From the NCBI GenBank assembly GCA_049650345.1, contig JBARZY010000128.1, forward strand, positions 13,216 through 77,215: a DNA stretch of 64,000 nt. The letters run 5' to 3'. Shown here piece by piece: positions 8,477 through 17,309 of this stretch. Position numbers and translations under genes: made by a program. The stretch is from Glaciecola sp049650345 (GTDB lineage Bacteria > Pseudomonadota > Gammaproteobacteria > Enterobacterales > Alteromonadaceae). Each line of letters opens with the position of its first letter. Within the stretch, counting starts at the first letter, position 1. The notes under the pieces are model-generated. The model was not told where the DNA came from and did no database searches. It worked only from the letters and a program-made list of their open reading frames with translations.

Positions 8477-9625
8477 TTACTCGAAAGTACCTTTTTTAAG
8501 TTGCTGTTTGTGTTTCACATGCCAATGGCCCAATGCCATCACATGGTCTATTTTGTTATTTTGGTCAAATATAATTAAGTCGGCGTCGGCGCCAACAGAT
8601 ATATGCCCTTTATGATGAAAATTCATGAGTTGTGCAACATTTTTCGTAAAAAACGGTAAAAAGGTCTCAATAGCGTTGTTGCTATCAACTAACTCATAAA
8701 AAATGTTGGTCATAGATTGTGAATCGGCAAAGTCCATTTTGGCTAGGCTACCGTCAGCATGAAAATCAGGCAAACAACCGCCGCCATCTGAACTAATAGT
8801 TAACTTGTCTTGCGGTAGCTCTTGCTCCATGTAGCGCACTAAGGCCTCGGCGGGCTCGTATCCCACGTCGCCTGTTTCAAACGCAGTTACGTCTACCCAG
8901 CAGCCTTGTTTTGCCAGCTCACAGGCTTCTTCAAACAAAAATTTCTGTCGATTAATGTGGGTTGGATTGTAAGTGCGCGCGGGTATTTCAGCTTGTTGTA
9001 ACGCTTCACGCACCAAGCTTAAGCCGCGTTCGCCATCGCCTAAATGCAAATGCAGCATACCTGCTTTGCCTGTCATTAAGCGGGCAACATGCGCTTGTGA
9101 AGCAATTTTTAATAATTCATTTAAGGTAGGTTGGCTAGAGCGGTGATCGCTAATTGCCAATTCACCGACTCCAATAACAGGTTCAATAAAAACAATGTCA
9201 GATTGTACTGAGCCAGTCAGTGTTGTTGGCGGTAGGTGATAGCCCCCGGTGTAGCAATAAGCTGAAAAGCCTTCTTCACGTAACGCATATACTTGTGCCA
9301 CTACCGATTCAGTATTTCGAGTCAAATCGTCGGTGCCTAGCAAGCCTACTGCCGTTGTCACGCCTGCTCGGGTAAATTTACTTAAAGGCACTGGTGGTAC
9401 ACGTGTTGCAAATCCTGCTTCACCACCGCCGCCGGTGATGTGGGTGTGTCCATCAATAAACCCTGGGGTAAGCATCACGCCGTTGGCATCTACCACGTTG
9501 TGCTCAATATTAAGTTCGGGTTCGGTGCTGCCGACATAGGCTATTTTACCGCCTGCCACCAAAATATGTTTAATACCTAGCGCTTGAGGGGCGTATACAT
9601 TGGCGTTTTTAATAAGAGTTATCAA
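8477..9625 (-). CDS. iadA: Isoaspartyl dipeptidase
   Basis: The 382-residue protein is an amidohydrolase-superfamily metallopeptidase that hydrolyses beta-aspartyl dipeptides. Metal-site motifs are visible: HTH at 60-62, followed by GGGGE, plus later THINR and SSDGGG (catalytic Asp). At the AISDHRS motif the residue that aligns with the carbamylated lysine of E. coli IadA appears to be Glu155, which could bridge the metals directly. It is the first gene of a two-gene operon with cphB, five bases apart, so its likely substrate is the beta-Asp-Arg dipeptide released by CphB. General repair-derived isoaspartyl dipeptides are also possible substrates. Confidence 0.92.
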   Translation of the reverse strand: MITLIKNANVYAPQALGIKHILVAGGKIAYVGSTEPELNIEHNVVDANGVMLTPGFIDGHTHITGGGGEAGFATRVPPVPLSKFTRAGVTTAVGLLGTDDLTRNTESVVAQVYALREEGFSAYCYTGGYHLPPTTLTGSVQSDIVFIEPVIGVGELAISDHRSSQPTLNELLKIASQAHVARLMTGKAGMLHLHLGDGERGLSLVREALQQAEIPARTYNPTHINRQKFLFEEACELAKQGCWVDVTAFETGDVGYEPAEALVRYMEQELPQDKLTISSDGGGCLPDFHADGSLAKMDFADSQSMTNIFYELVDSNNAIETFLPFFTKNVAQLMNFHHKGHISVGADADLIIFDQNNKIDHVMALGHWHVKHKQQLKKGTFE

Positions 9626-9702
9626 TGTGTTATGCTCAATTGTGCATATGTAGACTAAGCTAGCATTGCTGTTTGTGATTGCTTGGGGCAGATTGTAACC
9701 TA

Positions 9703-9728
9703 GCTAGTACTTATTCACTAGTACTAGC
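9703..9728. promoter_or_regulatory. Perfect 9-bp inverted repeat upstream of iadA
   Basis: GCTAGTACT and AGTACTAGC flank an 8-base spacer in the 154-bp gap between dgt and iadA. There is no T-run on the minus strand, so it is not an obvious dgt terminator. A dimeric repressor site for the iadA-cphB operon is one possibility. Function is inferred only from position and symmetry. Confidence 0.4.
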
Positions 9729-9779
9729 CATATTTAGTAAAAGTACATTTTGCGGTTAATCAAATGGCATGCAGCGATG

Positions 9780-11354
9780 TTACACCGCGAATAACAAGCG
9801 ATATTCGTCAAGGGAGTTTTGATCAGTCATGCCACTCACATGGTCTTGAATTAGTCGGCATCTATAATAGTATTCCACTGTACTAAACGGCAAGTCTGTT
9901 TCTGATACCTTGGTATGCGCCACAAGGCCATTTTTCTCGATGTCTTCTATGGTGCGAATATAGTGAGACAAGTGTTTTTTGTCTAAGCGTTTAACCAAGC
10001 GTGACGCCAATGCAAAGCCTTTTTCTTGTTTACACACTTGCATAAACTCACTTGCGCTGAGTTGCAACAGCACGCTAAGTTTGTCAAACAAACCATGTAA
10101 TATTTGGTATCCCTGTAACTCAATGGTCTCGACTTCTTTTACACAAAATACGTGTTTTAGCGCCACATTTTTTAAGGTAAGTGAGAGGGCATGTTCAGCA
10201 CTGCGGTCTTCAAGCAAGGCCTGATTAAAGCTGCCTTCAGTGATAGCTTCGATATGGTGTAAAAATCGCTGGCTAGCATGCATCACCAAAGGGTGCACAA
10301 TGGCTACTCTAAAACTCACGAAAAATGCATTGTCTTTACTCACATCCTCGTTGTCATAGGCTTCCTTTGCTCGTGCACAAACAAAGGTCATTTTATCGTT
10401 AACAGACACGTCACTGTATGTCGCTGCTTGTTCTGGTGCTTGATGATTTTCCGCCGCTTCACCTATCTCAAACTCCTTAATGACCTTTGCATATTCTGTT
10501 ATTAATGCCCTTTGTAATTGGTCTACCGAAATAATGCCTTTTACCACCGCATCTTCTAGGTCTGCCATGCAATAAGAAATATCGTCGGCCGCTTCCATAA
10601 TGTAGGTAGCGGGATGGCGATGTAGGTCTTGTACATTTAGGGACGCTTGTATAGCTGAGACTGCGTTTTGTTCACTGAAATAATAACCCACCTTTTTTTG
10701 TAAATAATAAAGGGGGTGGTCTTTACTTGGCTTCGGGTCAGTACCGCAGCGGGTGTATTTTAAGATGCTCGCAACCAAGCTATTACTTAAATTGAGGCCC
10801 ATTAAATGATGCACTAGCCTAATTGCCTGAGCGTTGCCTTCAAAATGACTCACATCGGCAAACAAGGCTTGCTCATTTGCGCTTAATTCATGTGGGTCAC
10901 CTTGCTGATAATAGGCTAAGGCATGTTGGTTAAACCATTCACTAATAGCATGCTCGCCAAAATGCCCAAAGGGCGGGTTGCCCACATCGTGTAATATACA
11001 GGCCATTTCTACCACGGTTTCTAGTTGTCGTTCTGATGTAGCTAATAAGTATTGTTGACTCAATTCTTTCGACGCGGTGCTACAAATTGTTTTAACAATA
11101 TGACGTCCCACTTGCATGACTTCTAATGAGTGAGTTAAACGGCTGCGCACAGCAGCGTTTTTTTCCAGTGGAAATACTTGGGTCTTTTGCTGCAAGCGCC
11201 TTACTGCAGCGCTATTAAGTACACGTCCGCGATCACTTTCAAACGCCATAGACAATGCTTGGTGTTGTGTTTCGATGCTTGCTGTTGAGCCATCTTGGCT
11301 GTGGGCTGCGCTGTCGCGATAGCGCATTGCGCTTAGCTTAAGTGGATGATGCAC
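9780..11354 (-). CDS. dgt: Deoxyguanosinetriphosphate triphosphohydrolase (dGTPase)
   Basis: The 524-residue protein is close in length to E. coli Dgt (about 505). It hydrolyses dGTP to deoxyguanosine and tripolyphosphate. The HD-domain metal ligands are visible: His75 in RLTHSLEV, His122-Asp123 in ILHDVGNPPFGHFGE, and a later Asp in the EAADDISYCMADLEDA segment. The stretch ESDRGRVLNSAAVRRLQQ near residue 40 is typical of the E. coli-type enzyme. The start chosen is GTG at 11354; an internal ATG at 11327 (MRYRDS) is an equally plausible start, since neither has a strong ribosome-binding site. It appears monocistronic. Confidence 0.93.
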   Translation of the reverse strand: MHHPLKLSAMRYRDSAAHSQDGSTASIETQHQALSMAFESDRGRVLNSAAVRRLQQKTQVFPLEKNAAVRSRLTHSLEVMQVGRHIVKTICSTASKELSQQYLLATSERQLETVVEMACILHDVGNPPFGHFGEHAISEWFNQHALAYYQQGDPHELSANEQALFADVSHFEGNAQAIRLVHHLMGLNLSNSLVASILKYTRCGTDPKPSKDHPLYYLQKKVGYYFSEQNAVSAIQASLNVQDLHRHPATYIMEAADDISYCMADLEDAVVKGIISVDQLQRALITEYAKVIKEFEIGEAAENHQAPEQAATYSDVSVNDKMTFVCARAKEAYDNEDVSKDNAFFVSFRVAIVHPLVMHASQRFLHHIEAITEGSFNQALLEDRSAEHALSLTLKNVALKHVFCVKEVETIELQGYQILHGLFDKLSVLLQLSASEFMQVCKQEKGFALASRLVKRLDKKHLSHYIRTIEDIEKNGLVAHTKVSETDLPFSTVEYYYRCRLIQDHVSGMTDQNSLDEYRLLFAV

Positions 11355-11457
11355 GTAAGAGTAAACCTTGAGATTGCTTGCTAAGTCGCTAATTTACCAC
11401 TATTTATGTAGGCGCTAAACAAAAAATCCATAAACTGCTGGCAACAAATGGGATAAA

Positions 11458-12453
11458 ATGCGCATAATCTCGACTAATTCACATTCATTAAGGGTGCCAG
11501 TGCGCTACTTTTACTCAATTTTAACCTTATTTTGTATCGCCGTATTGGGCACCTTATTGCCATGCAGGGCAATGGCTGTAGAGGCGTTTACGCAAACGCT
11601 AGATGTACAATTACGTGCAGACGATCGTTCTTCGCAAGATTTGCGCTATCAATATCGTGCTCGCTACTATGCCGATTATCAATTTACGCAGGCATGGTCA
11701 GCGCATACCTTTGTGGTAACCGGTGACAGCTTTGGCTCAAGTCATAATACCTTTGACGACAATAGCGCCGATTATATTTACGTTCGCAGAATATATGCGC
11801 GTCATGAAGGCGATTATGGTAAAACTGAAGTAGGTATATTGCCCACGTACAAAGGCAGGGTGTCTTCTTCGGGCTTATCTAAAGACGGTTGGATAAAAGG
11901 CCTTCGTCATGTAAGAGACATGAATGGCAATAAGTTAGAATTTGTTGTTGGACAACTTGATTCACTCGATGCGCGCGATGCCCTATCAGGGATTGGCAAG
12001 CTAGATTATTTTGAAGCTGAATATTCTGCTCGACTTAACGAGCTCCTTAGCTACGAGCTAAGTTTCGAGCGCATGACCCAAGCGAACTTTGTTAGAACCG
12101 AGTTACGTTTTGATTTAGCTGACTCATCTACCTTGTTTACCGAGGTAGTGACGCGCGTGAATAATTCAAAACTGAAATTTGTGCTAGGTGTTGATGGTGC
12201 ATTTGATATTGGCGGTTACCCGCTGGATTATTTTGCCCATTATTCGTTTGTGAGCAGTAAGTTTGGGTTGCGCGCTGAATTAACAGAAGATTTTTTAGGC
12301 AGCGGCAATGGTATTTCAAGCGAGATATCAGGTAATGTAGCAACATCTTTTGCTCGTGTTTTACAGGCGCAAGATGTAGATTGGTTTGTGAGATTTGATA
12401 AGGTCAACTCGCAAACGCGTCTAATGGCAGGTATTAAGTGGTCATTTCAATAA
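11458..12453 (+). CDS. Predicted outer-membrane beta-barrel protein (putative porin)
   Basis: This 331-residue protein has a long signal peptide (cleavage probably after PCRAMA near residue 40). The mature part is an alternation of polar and aromatic residues typical of beta strands, and it ends KWSFQ, close to the aromatic-terminal signature of outer-membrane barrels. Segments such as YVRRIYARHEGDYGKTEVG resemble loops and strands of putative porins found in marine gammaproteobacteria. I do not recognise the exact family and no substrate can be proposed. It is divergent from dgt and appears to be transcribed alone. Confidence 0.65.
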   Translation: MRIISTNSHSLRVPVRYFYSILTLFCIAVLGTLLPCRAMAVEAFTQTLDVQLRADDRSSQDLRYQYRARYYADYQFTQAWSAHTFVVTGDSFGSSHNTFDDNSADYIYVRRIYARHEGDYGKTEVGILPTYKGRVSSSGLSKDGWIKGLRHVRDMNGNKLEFVVGQLDSLDARDALSGIGKLDYFEAEYSARLNELLSYELSFERMTQANFVRTELRFDLADSSTLFTEVVTRVNNSKLKFVLGVDGAFDIGGYPLDYFAHYSFVSSKFGLRAELTEDFLGSGNGISSEISGNVATSFARVLQAQDVDWFVRFDKVNSQTRLMAGIKWSFQ

Positions 12454-12494
12454 TAAGAACCACATTTATAAGCATATATTCAACAAACAAGCAA

Positions 12495-12518
12495 ATGGGA
12501 CGGCACGTGTCTCCCCAT
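12495..12518. promoter_or_regulatory. Imperfect palindrome upstream of metY
   Basis: A 24-base symmetric sequence (ATGGGA, centre GCACGTGT, CCCCAT) pairs at 10 of 12 positions counting one G-T pair. It lies about 40 bases before the metY start and 40 after the barrel gene's stop. It could be a sulfur- or methionine-responsive operator, or a weak hairpin terminator without a T-run. It does not match the MetJ box. Confidence 0.3.
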
Positions 12519-12555
12519 CTAATAATGCAACAAAGCCATAATGTAAGGAACTCAC

Positions 12556-13833
12556 ATGAAACCAGAAACAATTGCGCTGCATGCCGGTTACACCAGTGAA
12601 GCAACAACGAAAGCGGCGACCACGCCTATTTATCAAACCACTTCATTTACTTTCGATGATACCCAGCATGGTGCAGACTTATTCAACCTAGCAGTACCGG
12701 GTAATATTTACAGCCGTATTATGAACCCTACTAATGCGGTGCTAGAGCAACGCGTAACCGAGCTAGAGGGCGGCATTGGTGCGCTAGCAGTGGCATCAGG
12801 CATGGCAGCAATACGTTATGCCATTGAGGCTATCGCCGAAGTAGGCAGTAATATTGTGAGCTCAAACCAGTTGTATGGTGGCACATATAATTTGTTTGCT
12901 CACACCTTTGTTAGGCAAGGCATAGAGGTACGCTTTGCTGACGGCGAAGATTACGACACACTGGCCTCACTCATTGATGAGAACACCCGTGCCTTGTATT
13001 GCGAATCAATTGGTAACCCTGCAGGCAACGTAGTGGATATTGCAAAATGGGCTGAAATTGCTCATGCCGCTGGCGTTCCGCTAATTGTTGATAATACCGT
13101 TGCCACCCCCGTTTTATGTAAAGCTTTCGATCATGGTGCTGATATTGTTGTGCATTCATTGACTAAATACATTGGCGGCCATGGCACTACCATAGGCGGT
13201 ATTATTGTTGATTCGGGCAAATTTGATTGGGCCGCAAATGCAGAGCGATTCAGTATGATGACTACTCCAGACCCGTCGTATCATGGCGTGATATACACCG
13301 AAGCGCTTGGGCCAGCGGCATATATTGGACGGTGCAGGGTTGTACCATTGCGCAATACCGGTGCATCGTTGTCAGCACAAAGCGCATTCCAAATTATGCA
13401 GGGGCTTGAAACCTTATCATTAAGAATGGAGCGTCACTGCGAAAACGCTGAAAAAGTGGCTGCATATCTTGAGAACCATAACGCGGTGAATTGGGTTAAC
13501 TATGCCGCGCTACCTACCAGTAAATATCATGATACTTGTCAAAAAATATGCGGCGGTAAAGCAGCCGGCATTATCAGTTTTGGTATTAACGGCGGTATCG
13601 ACGCCGGTGGTAAATTTATTGATGCGCTGCAGTTAATTTTGCGCTTGGTAAATATTGGTGATGCAAAATCGTTGGCATGTCACCCAGCAAGTACCACCCA
13701 TCGCCAGTTAAACCCTGAAGAGCTCGCTGCGGTGGGTGTATCTGAAGAAATGGTGCGAATTTCGGTGGGCATTGAGCACATTGACGATATTATTGCTGAT
13801 ATTGAACAAGCTTTAGCTGCAAGCCAGTCATAG
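12556..13833 (+). CDS. metY: O-acetylhomoserine sulfhydrylase (Cys/Met metabolism PLP enzyme)
   Basis: The 425-residue length and opening MKPETIALHAGY fit O-acetylhomoserine aminocarboxypropyltransferases, which make homocysteine from O-acetylhomoserine and sulfide. The PLP lysine is Lys204 in HSLTKYIGGHGT. SRIMNPTNAVLE and the C-terminal LACHPASTTHRQL are also typical. Enzymes of this subfamily are longer than the cystathionine gamma-synthase type (about 385). It ends 13 bases before roxA on the same strand, so the two may be cotranscribed. Use of O-succinylhomoserine cannot be excluded from sequence. Confidence 0.88.
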   Translation: MKPETIALHAGYTSEATTKAATTPIYQTTSFTFDDTQHGADLFNLAVPGNIYSRIMNPTNAVLEQRVTELEGGIGALAVASGMAAIRYAIEAIAEVGSNIVSSNQLYGGTYNLFAHTFVRQGIEVRFADGEDYDTLASLIDENTRALYCESIGNPAGNVVDIAKWAEIAHAAGVPLIVDNTVATPVLCKAFDHGADIVVHSLTKYIGGHGTTIGGIIVDSGKFDWAANAERFSMMTTPDPSYHGVIYTEALGPAAYIGRCRVVPLRNTGASLSAQSAFQIMQGLETLSLRMERHCENAEKVAAYLENHNAVNWVNYAALPTSKYHDTCQKICGGKAAGIISFGINGGIDAGGKFIDALQLILRLVNIGDAKSLACHPASTTHRQLNPEELAAVGVSEEMVRISVGIEHIDDIIADIEQALAASQS

Positions 13834-13846
13834 CGGTTTGCCCAAT

Positions 13847-15058
13847 ATGATCTTATCCTCTTTTAATGTGAGTGAATTTGTCGCTCAGTATTGGCAGCAA
13901 AAACCTTGCATTATTAGAGGTTTTGCCGCTAATTTTGTTGAACCTATAGACGAGCACGATTTAGCAGGATTAGCCCAAGAGGCAGATATAGACAGCCGTA
14001 TTGTTGCGTTTGATAACAACAAATGGCAGGTGGCTCAAGGCCCTTTTGACGACTTTGCACCCCATTGCCAAGGTAATTGGAGTTTGTTAGTGCAAGGTGT
14101 TGATAAATACGTTGATGAGATTGCTGAACTTACCAATTTGGTCAGTTTTATACCTCACTGGCGCCTTGACGACATAATGGTGAGCTATTCAACTGAGCAT
14201 GCTGGCGTAGGTCCTCATACCGATGAGTACGATGTATTCATTGTGCAAGGAAAAGGCACCCGTAGATGGCAAGTGGGTTTGCCTAATAAAGATGGAGGCG
14301 CACCCTATAAGGTCGTATTGCCGCACCCTTTGCTAAAACAAATTGAAGGGTTTGAGCCTATTATTGATGAGGTGCTACAACCCGGCGATGCTGTGTATAT
14401 ACCGCCTAAACATCCTCATAACGGCGTTGCACTTGGTCCTTGTATGAATTACTCGATTGGCTTCAGAGCCCCGACAAATGCCGAGGTGCTTAACGGTTTA
14501 CTTGACGAGGCAGAGGGATTAGAAACGGCGCAAATTCGTTATAGTGACCCCGATATTCTGGCATTACGCTCGCTTACCTCGCCTGCAGAGGAACTGAGTT
14601 GTGCAGAGTTAGAGCGGCTTAAATCGCAACTGGTGAGCTTGTTAAATACCCCACAAGCGAACGAAGCGATATTGAAGTTTCTGTCGGCCCAGCAATTACC
14701 GGTTTTGCACGATGAGTCGTATCAAGTTGACGCAGCAGAGCTTGGCGATATGCTAAGTGAACAAGGCATCATTACTATGCCAAGTGCAGTTAGGCCAATA
14801 TATTTAGCTGAACAGACTTCCAGTAGGATTGATAGCGCGGCGGTATTTACGTTTTATATCGACAGCCATGTGTTTGAAGTTGATATTGCGTTAAAAGCTC
14901 ACTTACAAAGCTTGTTTGCCAATAAATCGATTGACGCTCATCACGCTTTTATGCAGCTAAATAACTGTGCTTCATCACAAGATGCTGCATGGTTAACGAT
15001 TATTGCACAACTAGTAAATGCCGGTTACGTAGAGTGGCAGGAAGAAATTTTCGATTAG
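13847..15058 (+). CDS. roxA: Ribosomal protein uL16 3-hydroxylase (JmjC-type cupin oxygenase)
   Basis: From ATG at 13847 the protein is 403 residues; a TTG nine bases upstream is less likely. The Fe(II)/2-oxoglutarate site is intact: His124 and Asp126 in GPHTDEYDVF, and His189 or His191 in the PPKHPHNGVALG segment. These positions nearly match His125, Asp127 and His187 of E. coli YcfD/RoxA, which hydroxylates an arginine of ribosomal protein L16. The C-terminal ~170 residues would be the dimerisation and winged-helix regions of the family. It probably shares a transcript with metY and its stop overlaps the end of the convergent hydrolase pseudogene. Confidence 0.9.
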   Translation: MILSSFNVSEFVAQYWQQKPCIIRGFAANFVEPIDEHDLAGLAQEADIDSRIVAFDNNKWQVAQGPFDDFAPHCQGNWSLLVQGVDKYVDEIAELTNLVSFIPHWRLDDIMVSYSTEHAGVGPHTDEYDVFIVQGKGTRRWQVGLPNKDGGAPYKVVLPHPLLKQIEGFEPIIDEVLQPGDAVYIPPKHPHNGVALGPCMNYSIGFRAPTNAEVLNGLLDEAEGLETAQIRYSDPDILALRSLTSPAEELSCAELERLKSQLVSLLNTPQANEAILKFLSAQQLPVLHDESYQVDAAELGDMLSEQGIITMPSAVRPIYLAEQTSSRIDSAAVFTFYIDSHVFEVDIALKAHLQSLFANKSIDAHHAFMQLNNCASSQDAAWLTIIAQLVNAGYVEWQEEIFD

Positions 15059-15849
15059 TCAGTTTCAGGTGCTTGATGGGCTAACTTATTCAGTATCAGT
15101 TGCCATGTGGGATAGTGAAAACCAAAGCCCATATGGCAGGTGTTCACCTCAATGTGGTGAACATGTGGATTAATGGTGTCTATGCAGGCTTCTTGTGCAA
15201 TGCAGCCATCGTATTTACCGTAAATAGCGGTGATGGGAGCTTGGATTTTGACTTTATCTCGCTTCGGCAGTTCATTTGCAATCCAGTCAATATCCATTCC
15301 TTCTTTAATAAAGCCTTCGCCGGTTGCCGTATATTTTGAGCCACCAATAACCGGTGTGCCCATAGTGATCACTTGCGAGACAATATTGGGTTTGTCTCTG
15401 GCTATTTCTCGTGCGATATAGCCACCCAAGCTCCAACCAATTAACACCAATGGCTGTTCTAACATAATAGACAGCGACAGAACTCGTCGCGCAGCAATGG
15501 TACATAAATAAGGTACCCCCAGCTCTTTAGTATTTACAGGTTGCGCCTTGTGTGTGGTGTCAAATTACCAAGTATCAGCAATGTCGCTAATGTTGTAGTC
15601 TCGTTTCATTCCTCCATCGTTTATGCCCAAGCCCCAGTCGTAAACTGTATGACCGTGCTTTTCTAAATATCGAGTGAGAGGGCGTAGTGGGCGGTTATCC
15701 AGACCAAAGCCAGGAAATATAACAATATGCTGTTTTTGTGTGGCTAGATGTGGATCAACAACCCGAGCGCGTGGGTACAATAAACTAACAAGTTCAACGG
15801 CTACGCGTAACTCTTTTAACAAACCGATTTTGCGAGGGGCAGTGGGCAT
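15055..15849 (-). pseudogene. Alpha/beta hydrolase interrupted by one in-frame TAA
   Basis: Two coding stretches (15849-15568 and 15564-15055) lie in the same frame and are separated by a single TAA at 15565-15567, codon 95. The sequence on both sides, including the 33 codons before the next ATG at 15465, reads as continuous protein with no other stop. The first part holds the oxyanion segment IVIFPGFGLDN; the second holds the nucleophile motif GWSLGGY, the acid loop GKYDG and a His near the end (CHMGFGFHYP). The complete protein would be about 264 residues. A single substitution, for example from CAA or GAA, would explain the stop. It could be a pseudogene, a sequencing error or a site of readthrough. 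Confidence 0.8.
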
Positions 15850-16021
15850 TTAGCTATCCATTTGGTAGCGTAAAAAACTACAAAACAACTCCAATTTGCA
15901 GAAATACGAGTGAGTAATGCTGTATAACTAACTTAGCGTAAAAAAAACTTTTTTAAAAGGCATCAACTTTTTTATTTATCACCACGACTATACTACTAGA
16001 ACAATGAATTAGGGACAGGTT

Positions 16022-16582
16022 GTGTTTACAGCAAGCGACGATGATTTGGTTAGAAAAGCCCTAAAGGGCAATAAAAAAGCATGGTTGAGCTTGCTCAATA
16101 GATACGAAAAACCGGTGTTTAATTTTGCTTTGCGAATGACGGGTAACCATCACGACAGTGCTGATTTGATGCAGGAAATATTTGTGTCAGTACTGAATAG
16201 CCTGCCCAACTACAGAGGTAACGGTGCATTTAAAGCATGGTTGTTCAAAATTGCGCATTTTAGATGCATGGACTATTTTAGGCGCCAAAAACCCAATGTG
16301 AGTTTGGATGATTGCCCCGAATTAGCTCAAGACATAGAACATGGTAGTTGTGAGCAAAGCCCTGAAATAGACATGCAGTTTTCACAATCACGCCAGCAGC
16401 TAAATTCTTTTATGCAGGCACTGCCTGTTAATCAAAGAATAGTCGTAGAGCTGAAATTCTTTAGTCAATTTACATTTGAAGAAATTGCGCAGCAACTTGG
16501 CATATCGGCCAATACCGTAAAATCACGTTTGTATGCCGCACTGGCAAATTTAAAAAGTGCGATGGAGGTTACACATGTCTGA
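16022..16582 (+). CDS. ECF-type RNA polymerase sigma factor
   Basis: This 186-residue protein starts with GTG at 16022, preceded by GGGACAGG. Sigma-70 region 2 is visible at about residues 20-90 (DLMQEIFVSVLNSLPNYRG and FKAWLFKIAHFRCMDYFRR), and region 4 at about 125-180, with the helix-turn-helix FTFEEIAQQLGISANTVKSRL. There is no region 3, as expected of group 4 sigma factors. It overlaps the next gene by eight bases (ATG within its final codons) and heads a three-gene operon. By analogy it is likely held inactive by the membrane protein encoded next and may activate its own operon. The inducing signal is unknown. Confidence 0.9.
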   Translation: MFTASDDDLVRKALKGNKKAWLSLLNRYEKPVFNFALRMTGNHHDSADLMQEIFVSVLNSLPNYRGNGAFKAWLFKIAHFRCMDYFRRQKPNVSLDDCPELAQDIEHGSCEQSPEIDMQFSQSRQQLNSFMQALPVNQRIVVELKFFSQFTFEEIAQQLGISANTVKSRLYAALANLKSAMEVTHV

Positions 16583-17294
16583 ACAAGACAAAATTGAATT
16601 GTTTGCCACTTGGGTAGAGGGCAACTTAAACACCACTCAACAAGCCTTGTTTGCAAAATTGTGTGCAGAAGATGATGGGTTTGCAGAAAGGGTTGAGCAA
16701 GCTAATTTAGCCAAGTTGTTGCACGAAACAACACCCGAATATGAAGCACCAAACTGGTCACGCGCGCACACTTTTGAGCAAGCGCAGTGGCAACATCAAC
16801 ATGCGCCTTGGTGGCGCATGAATGGATTGTCGATGGCGTCTTTTGCGTGTTCACTGGTAGCGGTGGTGATGGTAGTAACTGGATTTAGCATAGAGCGTAT
16901 TGATAATAAATTAATGCTCAGTTTTGGACACTCAACTAAGGTAGATAGCTTGCTGCAAACACCCGCAGCGCAAGCGCAAATTGATGCCTTAGTCGAGCAA
17001 CGATTAGGGGAGTATCAGCTTTCTAACCAAACTTTATTAGCTGACTACTTGCAAGACATTGTGCAGCAACAGCAGCAAACCACTGCCCAGGTAACAGAAT
17101 ATTTGCTTACCGCCAGTCGCAAAGAGCGTCGCGAAGATTTCGCTGAACTGGTGAAGTTTATTAATCAACAACGGCGCGATGATCAAGTTTTTTATGCGCG
17201 TCAACTTAACGACTTACAGCAAGAATTGGATGCGCAGCTTAGCTATGGCGGCTCGAATTTGATGCCCGCCTCTAATATGGCAATAAATGAATAA
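16575..17294 (+). CDS. Predicted membrane-anchored anti-sigma-like protein
   Basis: The start is taken at ATG 16575 because GGAGG lies at 16563-16567; the protein is then 239 residues. The N-terminal ~75 residues are soluble and acidic, matching the size of cytoplasmic anti-sigma domains (FATWVEGNLN...LFAKLCAEDDGFAERV). One membrane segment follows at about residues 87-107 (MASFACSLVAVVMVVTGFSI). The rest is a Gln-rich, probably helical extracytoplasmic region. I see no zinc-binding HxxxCxxC motif, so the anti-sigma role is inferred from topology and its overlap with the ECF sigma gene. Confidence 0.6.
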   Translation: MSEQDKIELFATWVEGNLNTTQQALFAKLCAEDDGFAERVEQANLAKLLHETTPEYEAPNWSRAHTFEQAQWQHQHAPWWRMNGLSMASFACSLVAVVMVVTGFSIERIDNKLMLSFGHSTKVDSLLQTPAAQAQIDALVEQRLGEYQLSNQTLLADYLQDIVQQQQQTTAQVTEYLLTASRKERREDFAELVKFINQQRRDDQVFYARQLNDLQQELDAQLSYGGSNLMPASNMAINE

Positions 17295-17309
17295 TGTGGA
17301 GTAAATAGT

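Noticed and set aside
15305..15505. Separate small minus-strand protein across the middle of the broken hydrolase
   Set aside because: It is in another frame, reads as an unstructured Cys/Tyr/Arg-rich peptide, and overlaps the real in-frame hydrolase coding sequence.
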